Positions 6,408 through 7,162 of a DNA stretch of 7,162 bases are shown one piece after another. Position numbers and translations under genes: made by a program. The stretch is from Legionellaceae bacterium (GTDB lineage Bacteria; Pseudomonadota; Gammaproteobacteria; Legionellales; Legionellaceae), in assembly GCA_027449525.1 (NCBI GenBank), contig DAIDLK010000043.1, positions 1-7,162 on the forward strand, given 5' to 3'. Under the pieces are notes generated by a model, which did not search any database, was not told where the DNA came from, and saw nothing but the letters and a program-made list of their open reading frames with translations. Position 1 is the stretch's first letter; each line of letters starts with the position of its first letter.

Positions 6408-6747
6408 AAGCGGCCCCTGTGCCGTTACATAATTGATTGTTTGAGGTCACTCCGCCACGACGATAACAGTTCCAAGAATCAACGCAACTTTGGGGTGTTG
6501 TATCCGCTTGATGAAGGCACGCTTGCTCTAATGAGCCATAGACAATCATCATGCGTTGGTAAATGGTATTCATGTCAGTACACAATCGTGCAGGTAATCC
6601 ATGAGTCGTACAATGACATTGCGCTACCGACTGAAACGAACCGCAAAAATTCGCACTGGTAACATCGGCTGCCAGGGGGCAGGCGTAGGTCAGTTTAAAG
6701 CTGGTACAGAGGAGTAACGTGATGACAGCGGTCAGTGGTTTAAACAC
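6400..6747 (-). CDS. Small secreted cysteine-rich protein, function unknown
   Basis: A 115-residue protein with a clear signal peptide: basic FKP start, hydrophobic core TAVITLLLCTSF, and probable signal peptidase I cleavage after Ala22 (TYA-C). The mature part of about 93 residues holds ten cysteines (23, 35, 44, 46, 56, 77, 88, 94, 107, 114), including a CxC pair. The even number suggests up to five disulfides formed in the periplasm or outside the cell. The sequence before Cys23 (LTYAC) fits a lipobox poorly, so a lipoprotein is less likely. There is no CxxC thioredoxin-type motif. The start is GTG at 6747-6745, backed by AAGGAA seven bases upstream. Its TAG stop lies inside the first codons of the barrel gene, which suggests a functional pair. 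I do not recognise a named family. Confidence 0.78.
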   Translation of the reverse strand: MFKPLTAVITLLLCTSFKLTYACPLAADVTSANFCGSFQSVAQCHCTTHGLPARLCTDMNTIYQRMMIVYGSLEQACLHQADTTPQSCVDSWNCYRRGGVTSNNQLCNGTGAACA

Positions 6748-6754
6748 AATGCGA

Positions 6755-6760
6755 TTCCTT
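6755..6760 (-). promoter_or_regulatory. Shine-Dalgarno site supporting the GTG start of the cysteine-rich gene
   Basis: On the - strand this reads AAGGAA, seven bases before the GTG at 6747-6745. No in-frame ATG offers a better start that keeps the signal peptide. Confidence 0.7.
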
Positions 6761-6763
6761 ATT

Positions 6764-6793
6764 GAAGAGTATCATGATCCCTAGCTACTCTTC
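6764..6793. repeat. Perfect 8-bp inverted repeat before the cysteine-rich gene
   Basis: GAAGAGTA (6764-6771) and TACTCTTC (6786-6793) are exact inverted copies around a 14-bp centre that itself holds the palindrome TCATGA. The element lies just downstream of the proposed -10 and ends three bases before the Shine-Dalgarno site on the - strand. It may be an operator over the transcription start, or a leader hairpin close to the ribosome binding site. It has no T-run on either side, so it is not a typical terminator for the protease gene. Confidence 0.5.
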
Positions 6794-6794
6794 G

Positions 6795-6823
6795 ATTGTA
6801 TAAGAGATTATGTGATTTGACTA
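6795..6823 (-). promoter_or_regulatory. Candidate promoter of the cysteine-rich/barrel gene pair
   Basis: On the - strand a -35-like TAGTCA (6823-6818, four of six consensus bases) and a -10 TACAAT (6800-6795, five of six) are separated by exactly 17 bp. Transcription would start near 6788, within the left arm of the inverted repeat. It lies in the 82-bp gap after the protease gene, so the pair could be expressed apart from the protease. Motif-based prediction only. Confidence 0.45.
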
Positions 6824-6829
6824 CCGGGC

Positions 6830-7162
6830 TTATTGTTTAGCAACCACTAAGCTTTTCAAGATGGTCAATGCGGTATAGAGTTGATAGTCTTCGTGTAATA
6901 AGATTTGATCGTCGGCGTTACTGATTGCCGACGGGGCGGGTTTGTTTTTGTTAGCATTCAATAAATGCCCGCTTAAATCGGCCTCACTTAAATCAAATGA
7001 CTTACCAACACTGTTTTGTTCAGTTTTTGGAACAGCAATTTCCTCAATGGTAATGTCGGGAGTGATACCTTGTGCTTGAATGGAGGTTCCAGCAGGGGTG
7101 AAATACAGTGCCGTGGTTAATTTAATACCGTGTGTGTTATCTAATGGCAATATGGTTTGTAC
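6830..7162 (-). CDS. S41-family C-terminal processing peptidase, C-terminal part (5' end outside window)
   Basis: These are the last 110 residues of a CtpA/Prc-type serine protease, a periplasmic enzyme that trims or degrades envelope proteins from their C-termini. The visible part begins VQTILPLDN..., which in the family directly follows the GKGSVQ segment bearing the catalytic Lys. It continues with IKLTTALYFTPAGTSIQAQG and ITPDITIE, matching the conserved LTTARYYTPSGRSIQ..GI.PDI of S41 enzymes. The tail has LSEADLSGHLLNAN and DYQLYTALTILKSL, which also end proteobacterial Ctp proteins. The catalytic Ser, Lys and PDZ domain are outside the window, so activity cannot be judged. A TTG at 7150 is an internal Leu, not a start. 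It lies upstream of, and in the same direction as, the cysteine-rich/barrel pair; the 82-bp gap with its own promoter candidate leaves co-transcription uncertain. Confidence 0.9.
   Translation of the reverse strand, partial: VQTILPLDNTHGIKLTTALYFTPAGTSIQAQGITPDITIEEIAVPKTEQNSVGKSFDLSEADLSGHLLNANKNKPAPSAISNADDQILLHEDYQLYTALTILKSLVVAKQ

Noticed and set aside
6402..6662. 86-residue open frame on the + strand
   Set aside because: It lies opposite the well-supported cysteine-rich gene, has no clear ribosome binding site and no recognisable features.

Overview
The window looks like chromosomal DNA of a gammaproteobacterium with a compact layout. The genus cannot be fixed from sequence alone. Two proteins recall, from memory, those of Legionellales (Legionella/Coxiella-like bacteria): NadD with its PCKTPVLDK segment, and the small outer-membrane barrel with its GYGESELNP...PFLYSV C-terminal region. 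That lineage is an inference and was not checked by a search.

Layout, left to right. On the + strand: the 3' end of lpxH (lipid A synthesis), an unrecognised 262-residue gene, and tsaD (tRNA t6A modification), all tightly packed. A candidate extended -10 promoter lies inside the lpxH end. tsaD starts with a GTG that shares a base with a tandem stop of the unknown gene. plsY (first acylation of glycerol-3-phosphate) lies on the - strand, convergent with tsaD. It is divergent from nadD (NAD synthesis) across an 85-bp region holding a plsY promoter candidate and an inverted repeat. nadD is followed on the + strand, after 31 bp, by a 12-helix MMPL/RND-type membrane transporter.

The right end is a - strand cluster that meets the transporter tail to tail, the two stops sharing the palindrome TTAA. 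In transcription order it holds the end of an S41 C-terminal processing protease (running off the window), a secreted 115-residue cysteine-rich protein, and an outer-membrane beta-barrel protein whose GTG start overlaps the end of the cysteine-rich gene. A promoter candidate and an 8-bp perfect inverted repeat precede the cysteine-rich gene.

Most of the window is envelope and housekeeping biology. The least explained parts are the unknown gene between lpxH and tsaD and the overlapping cysteine-rich protein/outer-membrane barrel pair. No tRNA, rRNA, CRISPR array, insertion sequence or convincing rho-independent terminator was seen, and no stretch over 300 bases lacks a gene.
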